From positions 1,368,501-1,432,500 of the forward strand of contig NC_018515.1 of assembly GCF_000231385.2 (NCBI RefSeq): a stretch of DNA of 64,000 nt. Direction: 5' to 3'. The notes beneath the pieces are model-generated. The model was not told where the DNA came from, made no database searches, and saw nothing but the letters and a program-made list of their open reading frames with translations. A program made the translations under genes and the position numbers. Source of the stretch: Desulfosporosinus meridiei DSM 13257 (GTDB lineage: Bacteria > Bacillota > Desulfitobacteriia > Desulfitobacteriales > Desulfitobacteriaceae). This document shows positions 62,836-64,000 of this stretch, piece by piece (position 1 is the first letter of the stretch; the number at the start of each line of letters is the position of its first letter).

Positions 62836-64000
62836 ATGACTGATTCCTTTAGAGCTATTCCGGATCAAGCATTTGGTATCAAACCAATTGTACGCATCAG
62901 AGACATTGATGCCGTAGTCGACAATTACCTGTTATTTAAGAATAAGGCGGAGAAAACCAATTCTATTTGTGCCGCCGTCTTAAAAGCAGAAGTTCATGGA
63001 CTGCAAATGATTGATGTGGCTCCGGCTTTATACAATGTCGGCGCGAGGTATTTCTTTGTTGCCGAACTCTATGAGGCGATAAGCTTAAGAGAAATCTTGC
63101 CTCAAAAGGATGCCCAAATATATACTCTGGCCGGAATTCTTAGCAATGAAGAACAATACTTCAAAGAATATAACATTATTCCTTGTGTGAATTGTTTAGA
63201 GCAACTGTCCAGATGGAATAAATTTTGCCGGGACAATGGGAAAGGCTCAGTAATCATCCATCTTGATACTCATATGAACCGCCTTGGCTTACTTGATGAT
63301 GAGATCGAAATTTTAAGCAATAATTATCACGAATATCTTTCCGATCTCGAAGTACATTTTTACATGAGTCACTTTTATGATATCAAAGGAAATGATTTCA
63401 CTAATTGCCATAAGCAAATTGAGATCCTGAAAAACTATCTGGCCAAACTTCCCAAAGCGCCAATTACCTTTGCCTGCACTGATAGCGTTATATTGTTGGA
63501 CAATCAACAAGTAAACTTTGATATGATCCGACCAGGGATTGGATTGGTGGGGGGAGCGCCCAATGCGGCTCATCCTATCTCACCTGAAGCAAAGCACACT
63601 ATAGAAATTTACGCCAAAATATCACAGATCAAGAAGATTCCGAAAGGACAAACCGTGGGATATGGAGGGGCATTTGTAACTAAAAGAGATACGAAGATGG
63701 CTCTGGTTCATATTGGGTATAAGGACGGTTACTTAAGAACGTTAAGTGAGCTTGATAGCGATCCCAAAGGGGTGTACATGTGCATCGATGGTTACAGGAC
63801 TCCCGTGATGGGAAAAATATCCCTGGATGCCTCAACCATTGATGTAACCGATGTCCCAGCGGATGTTTTAGCAAATGCCAAGTATGCGGAAGTTGTGGGG
63901 CCTAATGTAGACCTGAAGGTTCTGGCTGATAAATCTGGGTGTTACGAAATTCTTGTAGCTTTGGGCAGAGAAAATAAAAAAGTAAATGATTATACGGTAA
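62836..64000 (+). CDS. Alanine racemase-like PLP enzyme, 3' partial
   Basis: A fold-III PLP enzyme that runs off the end of the window after 388 codons. The PLP lysine is Lys50 in CAAVLKAEVHG, and the catalytic tyrosine is Tyr276 in TVGYGGAF. Other alanine racemase landmarks are HLDTHMNRLGL, MIRPGIGLVGG, HIGYKDGY and VMGKISLDASTIDVTD. The residues after the lysine (AEVHG) differ from the usual ANAYG, and Leu replaces Met in the SMD motif, so it may act on another amino acid. AGAGAGAG precedes the ATG at 62836. Because it lacks a stop in the window, it is probably missing only its last few residues. Confidence 0.82.
   Translation, partial: MTDSFRAIPDQAFGIKPIVRIRDIDAVVDNYLLFKNKAEKTNSICAAVLKAEVHGLQMIDVAPALYNVGARYFFVAELYEAISLREILPQKDAQIYTLAGILSNEEQYFKEYNIIPCVNCLEQLSRWNKFCRDNGKGSVIIHLDTHMNRLGLLDDEIEILSNNYHEYLSDLEVHFYMSHFYDIKGNDFTNCHKQIEILKNYLAKLPKAPITFACTDSVILLDNQQVNFDMIRPGIGLVGGAPNAAHPISPEAKHTIEIYAKISQIKKIPKGQTVGYGGAFVTKRDTKMALVHIGYKDGYLRTLSELDSDPKGVYMCIDGYRTPVMGKISLDASTIDVTDVPADVLANAKYAEVVGPNVDLKVLADKSGCYEILVALGRENKKVNDYTV

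Overview
The window looks like chromosomal DNA of an anaerobic, endospore-forming Firmicute, most likely a Peptococcaceae member of the Desulfosporosinus/Desulfitobacterium type. The evidence is strong AGGAGG-type ribosome binding sites, a five-gene spore-coat operon, a corrinoid-dependent methyl-transfer pair, many two-component and c-di-GMP proteins, and CWB2-anchored surface proteins. The genus is inference; there is no rRNA or other phylogenetic marker in the window.

Layout. 1-4.2 kb: purine salvage, with the end of an NCS2 purine permease, a nucleoside/purine deaminase-type amidohydrolase and an adenine deaminase. 4.5-8.2 kb: an HD-GYP phosphodiesterase, a candidate structured RNA, and a YyaL-type thioredoxin-domain gene interrupted by an in-frame TAG. 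8.2-16.8 kb: a DUF3231 protein, a LytTR/GHKL two-component system, a PAS kinase, a PAS-diguanylate cyclase, a decayed IS605-family transposase and two small unknown genes. 17-22.1 kb: HelD, cyclopropane fatty acid synthase and two YsnF-domain stress-type proteins. 22.4-29 kb: a PadR module with two frameshifted partners, then a TetR-MFP-RND efflux operon. 29-31.6 kb: a coat-protein operon built around a zinc alcohol dehydrogenase, matching Bacillus yraD-yraE-adhB-yraF-yraG. 32-35 kb: an MFS transporter, a corrinoid protein and a UroD-family methyltransferase. 35-41.8 kb: an acyltransferase, an Uma2 fragment, a complete IS1182-type element, a MalT-like regulator and a GNAT enzyme. 42-58.5 kb: a 7TMR-DISM hybrid kinase and its response regulator, followed by two tandem giant secreted proteins (2025 and 1977 aa) made of NHL propeller arrays, InlB-type repeats and three CWB2 cell-wall-binding repeats. 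58.5-64 kb: a GntR-ABC operon flanked by an inverted repeat, a SAM methyltransferase, two small membrane proteins and an alanine-racemase-like gene running off the end.

How the genes fit together. The clearest functional units are purine salvage, the TetR-controlled efflux pump, the spore-coat operon, the corrinoid methyl-transfer module, and a sensory pair next to two giant surface proteins. The surface-protein locus is the most unusual part: every NHL array in both proteins counts to twelve repeats, and the C-terminal halves of the two genes are nearly identical while the N-terminal halves differ. The window also has many signs of decay and transfer: an interrupted thioredoxin-domain gene, two frameshifted genes behind PadR, transposase and Uma2 fragments, and an IS element whose transposase is split at an A-rich slippery site.
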